Assembly (NCBI GenBank): GCA_012735195.1
Contig: JAAYIC010000028.1
Span: forward strand, 1 to 60,959
DNA from: Bacillota bacterium
GTDB lineage: Bacteria > Bacillota > UBA4882 > UBA10575
Length of the DNA stretch: 60,959 bases
Direction: 5' to 3'
Part shown: positions 52,580-60,883 of the stretch, piece after piece
Numbering within the stretch: the stretch's first letter is position 1
Layout of the letters: every line of letters starts with the position of its first letter
Made by a program: the position numbers and the translations under genes
The notes under the pieces: generated by a model
The model's database searches: none
Told to the model about the DNA's origin: nothing
The model's input: the letters and a program-made list of their open reading frames with translations, nothing else

Positions 52580-52629
52580 TTTCACCTCTCCTTCTGTCCA
52601 TATAATGGTAAAACCATAGAAAAATATAT

Positions 52630-52668
52630 GTGAGGCATTTTGCCTCCCAAAGGGGCAAAATGCCTCAC
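52630..52668 (-). terminator. 15-bp hairpin between promoter and GreA-like gene
   Basis: GTGAGGCATTTTGCC and its exact complement flank a 9-nt loop; on the minus strand ATATATTTTTC follows. It lies downstream of the promoter at 52680-52708, so it sits at the very 5' end of the greA-like mRNA and could be an attenuator; it may also end the tlyA transcript. Confidence 0.75.
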
Positions 52669-52679
52669 TCCTTACTTAT

Positions 52680-52708
52680 ATTAAACCATAAAAGACAATG
52701 ATTGTCAA
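52680..52708 (-). promoter_or_regulatory. Promoter of the GreA-like gene
   Basis: TTGACA (52703-52708), 17-bp spacer and TTTAAT (52680-52685) on the minus strand. Confidence 0.75.
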
Positions 52709-52745
52709 TAGTGTATGATATTAGCATTAACTAGTAAGATTTTAA

Positions 52746-53558
52746 TTAAATCCCATTCCTATGCCAAGCCGCAGCTACAACCGCATCCAGATCCGGATAC
52801 GGCGCCGGATCGCCTTCTTTCTTCCAATAAGCCAGAAATTCGATATTCCCTTCCGGCCCGCGTAACGGGGAGGGGGTAACCCCGCCCAGCAGCAACCCGG
52901 CGGCTTCCGCTGCTGCCAAAACATTGACCAGCACCTGTTTATGGGTTTCCGCCGCTCTCACCACTCCCTTTTTGCCCACCTTTTCCCGGCCCGCTTCAAA
53001 CTGTGGTTTCACCAGGGCAATAACTTCTCCGTCCGCCGTCAGCAAGCGGATAAAGGCCGGAAAGACTTTAGTCAGGGAGATAAAAGACAAATCCGCCGTG
53101 AGCAGACTGGGCATAAAGGGAAGCTCCTCCGGGCCCAGGTAACGGATGTTGGTCTTTTCCATCACAACCACCCGGGGGTCTTGCCGTAACTTCCAGGCCA
53201 GTTGGCCATAGCCGACATCTACGGCAATCACCCGGCCGGCGCCGTGTTGGAGCAGGCAGTCGGTAAAGCCGCCGGTGGAAGCCCCCGCATCAAGACAGAT
53301 CCGGTCTTTTACCGTCACTGGAAAAACGGCCAGGGCGTGTTCGAGTTTATAACCGCCCCGGCTGGCGTAACGAAGGCCTTCCTTCACAATGACCGTACTG
53401 TTTTTGCTGATCTTGACCCCCGGCTTGTCGAGGACCTTCCCGTCCACCATCACCTCTCCGGCCATAATCAGCGCCCGGGCCTTTTCCCGGCTCGGCGCCA
53501 GTCCCCGCCGGGTGACCGCCGTATCCAGCCGCTCCCGGCGGCGGTCTTCTCTTTCCAT
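52746..53558 (-). CDS. tlyA: TlyA family rRNA 2'-O-methyltransferase
   Basis: The 270-residue protein has an S4 RNA-binding domain (about 8-65) and an FtsJ/RrmJ-type methyltransferase domain with the SAM motif LDAGASTGGFTDCLL, then VIAVDVGYGQLAWKLR and ALVKPQFEAGREKVGKKGVV. It methylates rRNA 2'-hydroxyls in its relatives. The usual neighbours (dxs, recN, argR) are absent here. The ATG at 53558 has a weak ribosome site. Confidence 0.92.
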   Translation of the reverse strand: MEREDRRRERLDTAVTRRGLAPSREKARALIMAGEVMVDGKVLDKPGVKISKNSTVIVKEGLRYASRGGYKLEHALAVFPVTVKDRICLDAGASTGGFTDCLLQHGAGRVIAVDVGYGQLAWKLRQDPRVVVMEKTNIRYLGPEELPFMPSLLTADLSFISLTKVFPAFIRLLTADGEVIALVKPQFEAGREKVGKKGVVRAAETHKQVLVNVLAAAEAAGLLLGGVTPSPLRGPEGNIEFLAYWKKEGDPAPYPDLDAVVAAAWHRNGI

Positions 53559-53721
53559 TATCCGGCTTTACCCCCTTTCCCTGTGCCCGCCGGTCCGCCG
53601 TCGCGTCTTCAGAGAGACGGATCCCAAATATACGAACTTAAACACCCGCCCCATGAAAATGGATACGGGCGCGCGTATCCATCAGGCACGCCGTATCCGG
53701 GCGTACTCCTGCCTTTCCTGA

Positions 53722-54591
53722 TTACCCGGCTTTATTCGCACGTTCCCGCTCCGCCAAATACTGAACTGCGGAGAGCGCAGCCACCTGGCCTTCTCCCACG
53801 GCCTTGGCGATCTGCCACGGCCGCCCCGTACAATCGCCGGCTGCAAAGAGCCCGGGGATATTTGTGGCCATCCGGCGGTCAACCTGAATCGCCTCATCCA
53901 CCGTAACCAGCCCCGGACAAAGCTGTTCCGGGGGTAAACCGGCCCGCTCGATAAAGACCCCGGCCACCCGGTATTCGCCGGCGGAAGTCACCACCCGTTC
54001 CAGTTTCTCTTCACCCTCCAAACGCAGGGCTTTGCCACTCACCAGTTCCACCCCGGGCGGCAGGCGGTACTCTCCCATATATTCCGGCAGGTAATAGACT
54101 TTCCGGCAAATACCGGCCAAAAAAGCAGCCTCCTCTTCCCCTGCGGGCAGCTGCGAAATGACCATCACTTCCTGGTCACGAAAGAACATCCCGTCACAAG
54201 TGGCACAGTAACTGACCCCGCGCCCGGCGAGTTCAGCCTCTCCCGGGAGTGAAGCCTTCTGGGGGGCGCCGGTGGCCAGGATGACGGCTGCCGCTTCGTA
54301 GCTCTCGTTTTTACCCATAACAAAAAAGCCGTCCTTTTCCGGCTGGAGGTTAAGAACCTCCTCCTTGCGGATCTCCACCCCTGCCGCCACCGCGTGTTCC
54401 CGGAACCTCTCCGCCAGTTCCGGACCGCTCACCCCGGGTAACCCCGGGTAGTTTTCGATCCGCCCGGCCGGCCTCAGTTTACTGCTGATTGCCTCCTTGG
54501 CCGTTACCAAAACCCTTTTGTTCCGCCGTCGGGCGTTGAGGGCCGCCGACAGGCCTGCCGGCCCGCCGCCAATCACCAACAAGTCATACAT
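53722..54591 (-). CDS. Thioredoxin reductase-like flavoprotein, ferredoxin-dependent type
   Basis: The 289-residue product has the TrxR layout: FAD motif LLVIGGGPAGLSAALNA, redox pair CATC (Cys129, Cys132), and the C-terminal FAD motif NIPGLFAAGDCTG then WQIAKAVGEGQVAALSA. The NADPH domain, however, lacks both binding signatures: GGGxSA reads SQLPAG (146-151), and HRRxxxR is replaced by LPEYMGEYR. This matches clostridial ferredoxin-dependent flavin thioredoxin reductases, which take electrons from ferredoxin. ATG at 54591 follows AAGGAGGGG. No thioredoxin gene is adjacent. Confidence 0.85.
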   Translation of the reverse strand: MYDLLVIGGGPAGLSAALNARRRNKRVLVTAKEAISSKLRPAGRIENYPGLPGVSGPELAERFREHAVAAGVEIRKEEVLNLQPEKDGFFVMGKNESYEAAAVILATGAPQKASLPGEAELAGRGVSYCATCDGMFFRDQEVMVISQLPAGEEEAAFLAGICRKVYYLPEYMGEYRLPPGVELVSGKALRLEGEEKLERVVTSAGEYRVAGVFIERAGLPPEQLCPGLVTVDEAIQVDRRMATNIPGLFAAGDCTGRPWQIAKAVGEGQVAALSAVQYLAERERANKAG

Positions 54592-54711
54592 GCCAATCCC
54601 CTCCTTGCTCTCCTTCACCGAACATCTCCCCACGGAAAGCAGGAAAAGCAACCGGGCGCCCTCTACCACGGGACCCCGGCCTTCTCCGCGTGTATCCATC
54701 ATCATCTATCC

Positions 54712-54775
54712 CCGGTAACAGGGTAACGATGTTAATATGGTAACATACCAACATGAACATGTTAACAGTGTTCAC
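54712..54775. repeat. Degenerate GGTAAC/GTTAAC repeat
   Basis: GGTAACAG, GGTAACGAT, GTTAATAT, GGTAACATA, CCAACATGA, ACATGTTAAC and GTGTTCAC follow at roughly 9-bp steps in the gap (54592-54884) between the thioredoxin reductase gene and sbp. No gene is seen there. Confidence 0.5.
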
Positions 54776-54884
54776 ACAATAGACAAGTAGTTAAAAAGGT
54801 ATACAGGCGTAAAAAGCCAGTCCGGTAATTAGAACCCTGATCGCTTGTAAAAAGCAACCAATAAGAGATACAGGCGTAAGGGGG

Positions 54885-55202
54885 TTAACGGAAGGGGAGT
54901 CTCCCGAAGAGCCGCAGGCAAAAAACGACCGCCACCCCGGGGAAAAAATCGACCCCCAGCCGCCCGCCGAACCAGACCAAAAAAAGCCCCAATCCGGCAA
55001 GGGCGAAGAAACCACCCACAAAGCGGGAGAGGGAAAAAACCTCCTGTTTTAGACCTTGTAACCCGCTGAGGACCGTATCGGCGACCGCCAGAATCAGAAG
55101 AGCCGAATATTTCCCGTACACCAAAGGGATCTGCCAGGGGATGATCAGCCCGAGGAGAACACCGATAGCCAGTCCAAAAAGGGAGAGAAGCCAGATCATC
55201 AA
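54885..55202 (-). CDS. sbp: Small basic membrane protein, DUF1290
   Basis: The product (about 105 aa) is a tri-helical membrane protein with LIIPWQIPLVYGKYSALLILA, DTVLSGLQGLK and the hydrophobic end, the DUF1290/Sbp signature. The family usually sits with DUF881 genes and cell-division genes in Firmicutes, and its function is unknown. TTG at 55202 or ATG at 55199 is the start; either overlaps the DUF881 stop, so the genes are coupled. Confidence 0.88.
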   Translation of the reverse strand: MMIWLLSLFGLAIGVLLGLIIPWQIPLVYGKYSALLILAVADTVLSGLQGLKQEVFSLSRFVGGFFALAGLGLFLVWFGGRLGVDFFPGVAVVFCLRLFGRLPFR

Positions 55203-55966
55203 TCGCCCGCCCTCCCGTCTTCCGTAAACTCCTCCGCGCGCACGCGCACGCGCGCGTCTTCTCCCTCCAGCCGGGCATATTCAAAGGCGAAATTTCCCCG
55301 GTAAGCCGGGATAAAAAGGTCGCTTTTTTCCGTAATAGTTATCCCCAATTCATAGGGCTGAATCTGCGTCTCAATGTACCCGCCGGGCATGGTCAAAGCC
55401 GCCCGTAAAGTCGCCGGATCACCCAGGGCATGGATGATGTAAGGCGGGGCCAGCCTTTTTGTCCCGGCCAGAATCAGCGAACCGGCGCAGGTAAACCCCG
55501 TCTGCGCCACCACCCGTTCCCCGTTGACGGCAATGGCCTCCGCCCCGGCTACCCATAGCTCGTTCACGAGAAAGAGCAGGTGGTCAGAATGGACCAGCAG
55601 CAAATTGGGGTCGATAAAGCCCATCCGCCCTTCCCGGCCGGAATCCTCCAGGACGATCTCCAGTCCCGGACCGGAGAGGGGATAGAGCCCGGAGGCCAGC
55701 CGCAGTAGCCTTAGTTCCGCATCATAATCATCACCGGCAGCCACCGCCCCCGGCCGCCGCCGGAGCGCTCCGATCTCCGCCTCCAGCCTTTGCCCGCGGG
55801 TGCGTGTCTCTGTCTCCAAACGCTCAATATGGGAAGCAAGTTCATCAAAGTCCCGGGAGAGGGGTTCCTGACGGATACCGGTCCCGGCCCGGAACTGAAA
55901 AACCAGCAACATCCCAAGGAAAACCGAGGCTAACCCCAGTGCGGTTTGGCCGCAGCGAACCCTCAT
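55199..55966 (-). CDS. DUF881 family membrane protein
   Basis: The 255-residue protein has one N-terminal transmembrane segment (about 8-26), a coiled coil (about 40-65) and the DUF881 domain (GPGLEIVLEDSGRE, LLFLVNELWVAGAEAIAVNG, RLAPPYIIHALGDPATLRAAL). The family is linked to division genes by context only. ATG at 55966 follows GGAAGGCGGG. The DNA for ARVRVRAEEF near the C-terminus is a 23-bp alternating purine-pyrimidine tract. Confidence 0.88.
   Translation of the reverse strand: MRVRCGQTALGLASVFLGMLLVFQFRAGTGIRQEPLSRDFDELASHIERLETETRTRGQRLEAEIGALRRRPGAVAAGDDYDAELRLLRLASGLYPLSGPGLEIVLEDSGREGRMGFIDPNLLLVHSDHLLFLVNELWVAGAEAIAVNGERVVAQTGFTCAGSLILAGTKRLAPPYIIHALGDPATLRAALTMPGGYIETQIQPYELGITITEKSDLFIPAYRGNFAFEYARLEGEDARVRVRAEEFTEDGRAGD
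55234..55256. other. 23-bp alternating purine-pyrimidine tract within DUF881
   Basis: Twenty-three bases beginning CGCGCGCACGCGCACGCGCG alternate strictly and encode Arg-Val-Arg-Val-Arg-Ala in the C-terminal tail. Confidence 0.7.
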
Positions 55967-56102
55967 CAAAATCCCGCCTTCCTTCCTGTCCCTGCCGGCG
56001 CACGCCCCGTAAGAGAAGCGCTCCCCGCTGCACAGTCTCAGCGCAACCGCCTTTTTCTTCTTTACTTCCCTTTTCCGCTGTAAATTCCTCTTTCGTAAAG
56101 GC

Positions 56103-56128
56103 AAAAAAAAACCCTTGGTTACAGGGTT
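56103..56128 (-). terminator. Terminator after mreB
   Basis: AACCCT and AGGGTT form a stem with a 7-nt loop, followed on the minus strand by a run of T. It separates mreB from DUF881-sbp. Confidence 0.7.
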
Positions 56129-56231
56129 CTTCATCTGCCCGCGCCGGCCGAAACGTTTCTTTTGCCGCCGTGCTGAAACCACCGCCGGCTGCCAATGCAA
56201 CCTTTGACAAACCGCGGCCGGTCACGCCCGG

Positions 56232-57266
56232 CTATTTTTTCGGGCCCACCAGCACCCTCCGGAGGAGCGGCAGGTGTTCCAAGGTTTTACCCGCGCCGAT
56301 CACCACACAGCTCATGGGGTCATCGGCCAGTTTGACCTTCATCCCCAACTCCCTTGCGACCAACTGGTCAAGGCCTTTTAATAAAGCCCCGCCGCCGGTC
56401 ATAACCACATCCTTATTCATAATATCCGCCACCAATTCCGGAGGGGTCTGCTCCACCACCTGCCGTATGGCATTGATCATGCTGGAGACCGGTTCCTTCA
56501 AGGCCTCGCGGGTCTCTTCCGTGCTGATCGTTACCGTCCGCGGCAGGCCGGTGATCTGGTCCCTGCCCCGGACCTCGCCGGTGGTCTCGTCCGGGAGGGC
56601 AAAAGCCGACCCAAAGTTGATCTTGATCTCCTCGGCCGTCCTTTCCCCGATGATCAGGTTGTAATTTTTCCGGATAAACCGCCCGATGGCATCATCCATC
56701 GCATCGCCGCCAACCCGGATGGAAAGGCCTGAGACCACTCCGCCCAAGGAGATCACCGCCACGTCGGTGGTGCCGCCGCCCACATTAATCACCATATTCC
56801 CCACGGGTTCATGCACAGGTAGGCCGGCGCCGATCGCCGCGGCCACCGGCTCCTCAATCAAATAGCATTCCCGCACTCCGGCGCTGACCGCGGCGTCAAT
56901 TACCGCCCGCCGCTCCACCTCGGTGGTGCCTGTGGGAATGCTCGTCACCACCCGCGGCTTAACAAAAACCCGGCCGCGGCAGGCGCGGCGGACCAAATAA
57001 CGTAACAACTCCCTGGTCAGGTCAAAGTTGGCAATGACCCCTTCCCTAAGCGGGCGGATCGCCACAATATCCCCGGGCGTGCGCCCGATCATCCGCCGGG
57101 CTTCCTCCCCGACGGCCAGCACTTGATTGGTGTTTTTCTTCACCGCCACGACCGAGGGTTCCTGGATGATCAAACCCTTGTTTCTCTCGTAGACCAGGCA
57201 ATTGGCGGTCCCCAGATCGATCCCCAATTCTTTGGAAAAGTAGCCGGTCAAAACACGTACCGCCAT
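56232..57266 (-). CDS. mreB: MreB/Mbl rod-shape actin homologue
   Basis: The 344-residue protein has the actin-fold motifs of MreB: GIDLGTANCLVYERNKGLI, PLREGVIANFDLTRELLRYL, SIPTGTTEVERRAVIDAA, INVGGGTTDVAVISLGG and VMTGGGALLKGLDQLV. It organises cell-wall synthesis along the cell cylinder. mreC and mreD are absent here, so it is more like an Mbl or second MreB paralogue. The ATG at 57266 lies 4 bp after rluB. Confidence 0.93.
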   Translation of the reverse strand: MAVRVLTGYFSKELGIDLGTANCLVYERNKGLIIQEPSVVAVKKNTNQVLAVGEEARRMIGRTPGDIVAIRPLREGVIANFDLTRELLRYLVRRACRGRVFVKPRVVTSIPTGTTEVERRAVIDAAVSAGVRECYLIEEPVAAAIGAGLPVHEPVGNMVINVGGGTTDVAVISLGGVVSGLSIRVGGDAMDDAIGRFIRKNYNLIIGERTAEEIKINFGSAFALPDETTGEVRGRDQITGLPRTVTISTEETREALKEPVSSMINAIRQVVEQTPPELVADIMNKDVVMTGGGALLKGLDQLVARELGMKVKLADDPMSCVVIGAGKTLEHLPLLRRVLVGPKK

Positions 57267-57270
57267 CTTG

Positions 57271-58050
57271 TCAACTTCCTTCTTTTTCGGGTCTTGCCAC
57301 GCCTTCTCTTTTTGCCCGTCCTGCTAAATCTCCGATGCCAAGCAGCCTTTTCACCTCGGCCGCCCGCAGTACCCGCGTCTTCCCGGCGGGTAAATCCCCG
57401 AGCGCCAGCGGGCCCATGGCCACCCGTTTTAAAGCTAAAACCGGGTGGCCGGCCGCCCGGCACATCCGCCGGATCAACCGCTTTCTTCCCTCATAGACCG
57501 TGATCTTTAAAGTAGCATTCCCCTCTTCAATCCGCAATATGTCAACCTTCGCGGGTAAAGTGGGCCCGTCCTCCAGCCGGATCCCCCGCCGCAAGTGGCG
57601 TAAGGTTCCGGCCCGGGGAACCCCCTTCACCAGCGCCTCATAGACCTTGGCCACCTGATACCGGGGGTGGGTTAAGGCCAGCGCCGTCTCCCCGTCATTG
57701 GTGAGGAGCAGCAGGCCGGTGGTCTCCTGATCCAGGCGGCCGGCGGGAAAAAGACGGAAACGCGCATACTTCTCCGGTACCAGATCCATGACGGTCGGGC
57801 GTCCCCAGGGATCCCGGACCGTGGTTACGTACCCGGCGGGTTTATGCAGAACCAAATAGATGAGTTCTTGCGCGGGGGCCACCTCCCGTCCGGCCACTGT
57901 CACCCGGTCACAATCCGGGTCCACCTTCCGGCCGGGTTCCCGCACGGTCTTCCCGTTCACCTGCACCAGCCCGGCGCCGATCAACTCCTCCGCCTTCCGC
58001 CGGGAAGCCACGCCGCTTTGGGCCAGATATTTGGCTAACCTTATCTGCAC
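57271..58050 (-). CDS. rluB: 23S rRNA pseudouridine synthase, RluB family
   Basis: The 259-residue enzyme has an S4 domain (RLAKYLAQSGVASRRKAEELI) and the RsuA/RluB catalytic part with LVLHKPAGYVTTVRDPWGRP, the active-site Asp in AGRLDQETTGLLLLTNDG, and GRKRLIRRMCRAAGHPVLAL. It converts a uridine of 23S rRNA to pseudouridine. The start is GTG at 58050. It lies between the sensor kinase gene (12 bp) and mreB (4 bp). Confidence 0.92.
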   Translation of the reverse strand: MQIRLAKYLAQSGVASRRKAEELIGAGLVQVNGKTVREPGRKVDPDCDRVTVAGREVAPAQELIYLVLHKPAGYVTTVRDPWGRPTVMDLVPEKYARFRLFPAGRLDQETTGLLLLTNDGETALALTHPRYQVAKVYEALVKGVPRAGTLRHLRRGIRLEDGPTLPAKVDILRIEEGNATLKITVYEGRKRLIRRMCRAAGHPVLALKRVAMGPLALGDLPAGKTRVLRAAEVKRLLGIGDLAGRAKREGVARPEKEGS

Positions 58051-58062
58051 CTCGGATCTTCC

Positions 58063-59376
58063 TTATTCCTGCTGGAACTTGGGGAGCATAAAATGGAAAC
58101 AGCTTCCCTTCCCCAGTTCACTTTGGACCCAGACCTTTCCCTCATGCCGGTCGATAATATGCTTGACAATGGAGAGCCCCAAGCCCGTACCGCCCATCTC
58201 CCGGGAACGGGCCTTGTCCACCCGATAAAAACGCTCGAAAAGGCGGGGGATGCTCTCCCGGGGGATTCCAAACCCGGTATCGCAGATGATGAACTCCTGC
58301 ATATCACCATGGTCCACCTCGCTTACCTTGATGGAACCCCCGTCCGGGGTATATTTCACCGCATTGTCCAAGAGGTTGACCAGAACCTCCCGGATCCTAT
58401 CCTCATCAGCCCAGACCGCCGTCGGTCCCAGTTCCACAGAGAAGCTGAGGTTCTTTTCGGTTAGACGGTTCTGGAGGGTCTGGCGCACCTCTTCCACCAA
58501 CGGGGCGAGGAAAACCCGTGCCCGCTTCAGTTCGGTCTCCCCGGATTCCAGACGGGAAAGGTCCAAAAGGTCATTGATCAACCGGTTCAGGCGGTCGGTC
58601 TCCTGATAAATGATGGTCAGAAACCTCTTGGTGGCCTCCATATTCTCCAGGCCTCCGTCCAACAGGGTCTCGATAAAACCTTTGACCGAGGTCAACGGGG
58701 TCCGCAGTTCGTGGGAGACATTGGCCACAAACTCCGTGCGCATATTCTCCAAATGCCGCAGGCGGGTGAGGTCCCGGACCACAGCCAAGACCCCCCGCGT
58801 CTCTTCGTATTCTGCCGCCCGGATCGGGACCAACTCCAGACTCAGGTACTTCCGTAACGGGGGATCAAGGTTCAACTCTTTGCTTTGCGGTTTACCGGTC
58901 ACAAAAACCTGATGGAAGAGTTCGACCAGCTCAAACTCCCGCCAGACCTCGCGGGGGAACTTCCCCAGGGCGGAACCGTGCTCCAGATTAAAGAGTCTCT
59001 CCGCAGCCGGGTTCATAAAGGAGATCCGTCCGCCGGAATCGGTGGTAACCACCCCCTCCACCATGCTAAAGAGGATGGAAGCCATCTCCTCCTTTTCTTT
59101 AATGGCCCGCCGGGCGGTGTTCCTCAGTTCCTCCAGACGGGTGCCGGTCTCCCGGATAAACTCCATAAAATGCGGCGCCTCTTTAACCTCGGGCATTAAT
59201 ACGGAAAATCTCTCCAAAGGAGCAATGAAATAAGAGTATAGCAGATAGCCGCTGAAAAAGAACCAGCCGGCGGCCATGAGAGAAAAACCGGGGCTGCTCC
59301 AGATGTATTTGGAGAAAAAAACCGGCAGGATAAAAAGGACCAGCCCGGTTACGAATTGCAGACGGATACGATGCAT
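58063..59376 (-). CDS. PhoR-like sensor histidine kinase
   Basis: The 437-residue protein has two transmembrane segments at 8-24 and 30-50 with almost no outside loop, a coiled linker, a PAS domain (about 97-205) and HisKA-HATPase domains. His222 in FVANVSHELRTPL is the phosphorylation site; N box LVNLLDNAVKYTP, G boxes DTGFGIP and GGTGLGLSIVKHI are intact. With no sensor loop, it probably senses through PAS or the membrane. It forms a pair with the upstream regulator gene (6 bp). Confidence 0.93.
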   Translation of the reverse strand: MHRIRLQFVTGLVLFILPVFFSKYIWSSPGFSLMAAGWFFFSGYLLYSYFIAPLERFSVLMPEVKEAPHFMEFIRETGTRLEELRNTARRAIKEKEEMASILFSMVEGVVTTDSGGRISFMNPAAERLFNLEHGSALGKFPREVWREFELVELFHQVFVTGKPQSKELNLDPPLRKYLSLELVPIRAAEYEETRGVLAVVRDLTRLRHLENMRTEFVANVSHELRTPLTSVKGFIETLLDGGLENMEATKRFLTIIYQETDRLNRLINDLLDLSRLESGETELKRARVFLAPLVEEVRQTLQNRLTEKNLSFSVELGPTAVWADEDRIREVLVNLLDNAVKYTPDGGSIKVSEVDHGDMQEFIICDTGFGIPRESIPRLFERFYRVDKARSREMGGTGLGLSIVKHIIDRHEGKVWVQSELGKGSCFHFMLPKFQQE

Positions 59377-59382
59377 ATTGGA

Positions 59383-60087
59383 TTAGGCCTCCCGCATTCT
59401 GTAACCCACACCCCGGACCGTCTCCAGCCAATAGGGCTCGGCCGGGTCTTCCTCTATTTTCTGGCGCAGACGGCGGACATGCACATCTACAGTCCTGGTA
59501 TCACCGAAAAACTCGTACCCCCAGAGGTTTTCCAGGAGGTATTCACGGGAAAAAGCCCGTCCCGGATGGGAAAGCAAGAGGTGGAGCAGGTCAAATTCTT
59601 TTGGTGTCAGACTGATCTCTTCTTCCTTGACAAACACCTTATGCCGGCGGAGATCCATTTTGATTGGGCCGAGGACCAGCGTCTCCCTCTCCTCCGCCTT
59701 GCTGAAGTTCTTGTCCACGCGCCGGAGAATCGCCCGGATCCTAGCGATCAACTCCCGCGGGGAAAAGGGCTTGGTCACATAGTCGTCGGCCCCGGATTCC
59801 AGACCCAGGACCCGGTCGGCCTCTTCCGCCTTGGCAGTAAGGATAATGATGGGGATATCACGGGTCACCGGGTTTTGCCGGATATTCCGGCAGATCTCCA
59901 TCCCGTCGACCCCGGGGAGCATCAGGTCCAGCAACACCAGGTCGGGGTGTTCCTCCTGGACCTTCCGCCAACCCTCCTCACCGGTCATTGCCTTGGAAAC
60001 AATCCAGCCTTCCTTCTCCAAGTTATAGGCCACGAGTTCCAAGATATTGGGTTCATCCTCAATAATCAGAATCCGCTCTTTTTGCAT
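59383..60087 (-). CDS. PhoP/OmpR-family response regulator
   Basis: The 234-residue protein has a receiver domain (acidic pair IEDEP, Asp54 in LLDLMLPG, Thr84, Lys106) and an OmpR-type winged helix (EISLTPKEFDLLHLLLSHPG, TVDVHVRRLRQKIE, ETVRGVGYRM). It is the partner of the adjacent kinase and resembles PhoP of Firmicutes; no phosphate genes are in the window to confirm that. A consensus-like promoter precedes it. Confidence 0.93.
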   Translation of the reverse strand: MQKERILIIEDEPNILELVAYNLEKEGWIVSKAMTGEEGWRKVQEEHPDLVLLDLMLPGVDGMEICRNIRQNPVTRDIPIIILTAKAEEADRVLGLESGADDYVTKPFSPRELIARIRAILRRVDKNFSKAEERETLVLGPIKMDLRRHKVFVKEEEISLTPKEFDLLHLLLSHPGRAFSREYLLENLWGYEFFGDTRTVDVHVRRLRQKIEEDPAEPYWLETVRGVGYRMREA

Positions 60088-60123
60088 CCCATTCCCTCCT
60101 TCAACGCTTACTGCTTATGTATC

Positions 60124-60152
60124 AGTCTATCTCAACTGTAACCAAGTGTCAA
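60124..60152 (-). promoter_or_regulatory. Promoter of the two-component operon
   Basis: TTGACA (60147-60152), 17-bp spacer and TAGACT (60124-60129) on the minus strand, about 35 bp before the regulator start. Confidence 0.8.
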
Positions 60153-60180
60153 CAAGTTTTGCCAAGCCTCCCGGCCATAG

Positions 60181-60207
60181 AAAAAACCACCGGTTTTTTA
60201 CCGGTGG
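60181..60207 (-). terminator. Terminator overlapping the spoIIR stop
   Basis: CCACCGGT and ACCGGTGG form an 8-bp stem with a 5-nt loop, followed by six T on the minus strand. The 5' arm encodes the last codons of spoIIR and the stop lies in the loop. Confidence 0.92.
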
Positions 60208-60878
60208 CAACTTGTTTTCACAAGTTCTCGATTGGCGGCTAAAGCCCAGAGTCCGGGCCCGGACCATTTACCCCAGTCCCCGGCGGTAAACTCCGCTTTT
60301 TTTCTCTGCCCGTACAGGCGGAGGAATTCCTCCCACGCCCGCCACCGGAGGTGGATCTTCGCCGACGGCTCCGGCCTTTCCTGCTGTTCACCATAGGTTA
60401 AATGACAAACCGGCGGGAACAGGACACACCACCAATTTTCCCCTTTCCCTTCCCCGAGCACCACACGGAGGGCGTGGTAGAAGCCTCCGGGCAGGACCCC
60501 AAAGGGATAACTTCTCTCCGGAAAACGGTATCTGCCGATCTCCAGCCGCACCGGAGCAGTGCAACCGTGCTTCCGCAACTCCTCTTCCGCGGCTTTGGCC
60601 AGGGATTCCCGGTTAGCCGCCAGAAATGCCAGGGCCTCCCGGCGGCTGCGGACGCCCGCTATTTCCCCGGTTTCCCGAAGAATCCTATCCCTGACCATCA
60701 ATTTCAGTTTCTGATCCACCGGGCCGTTGCTGTTTGCCACCACATGCAGGCGGAGCAGGTTCCCGGTGGCAAAGGCGAAGACCGCTTGGTCCTTTGTCCC
60801 CCTGAACCAATTGTTACCCGCCAGAAACAGCCCGGCGAAAACCGTCAAGAGAACGGCAAAACCAATCCGCACCCGCAA
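60198..60878 (-). CDS. spoIIR: Stage II sporulation protein R
   Basis: SpoIIR is secreted from the forespore and triggers SpoIIGA to process pro-sigma-E. The product has an N-terminal signal segment (IGFAVLLTVFAGLFLAG) and the family motif LLRLHVVANSNGPVDQKLKL with MVRDRIL, then YPFGVLPGGFYHALRVVLG and NWWCVLFPPVCH. I place the start at TTG 60878, eight bases after AAGGAG; the GTG at 60887 overlaps the upstream stop but is too close to the ribosome site. It is directly behind a sigma-factor gene. Confidence 0.93.
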   Translation of the reverse strand: MRVRIGFAVLLTVFAGLFLAGNNWFRGTKDQAVFAFATGNLLRLHVVANSNGPVDQKLKLMVRDRILRETGEIAGVRSRREALAFLAANRESLAKAAEEELRKHGCTAPVRLEIGRYRFPERSYPFGVLPGGFYHALRVVLGEGKGENWWCVLFPPVCHLTYGEQQERPEPSAKIHLRWRAWEEFLRLYGQRKKAEFTAGDWGKWSGPGLWALAANRELVKTSCHR

Positions 60879-60883
60879 CTTCC

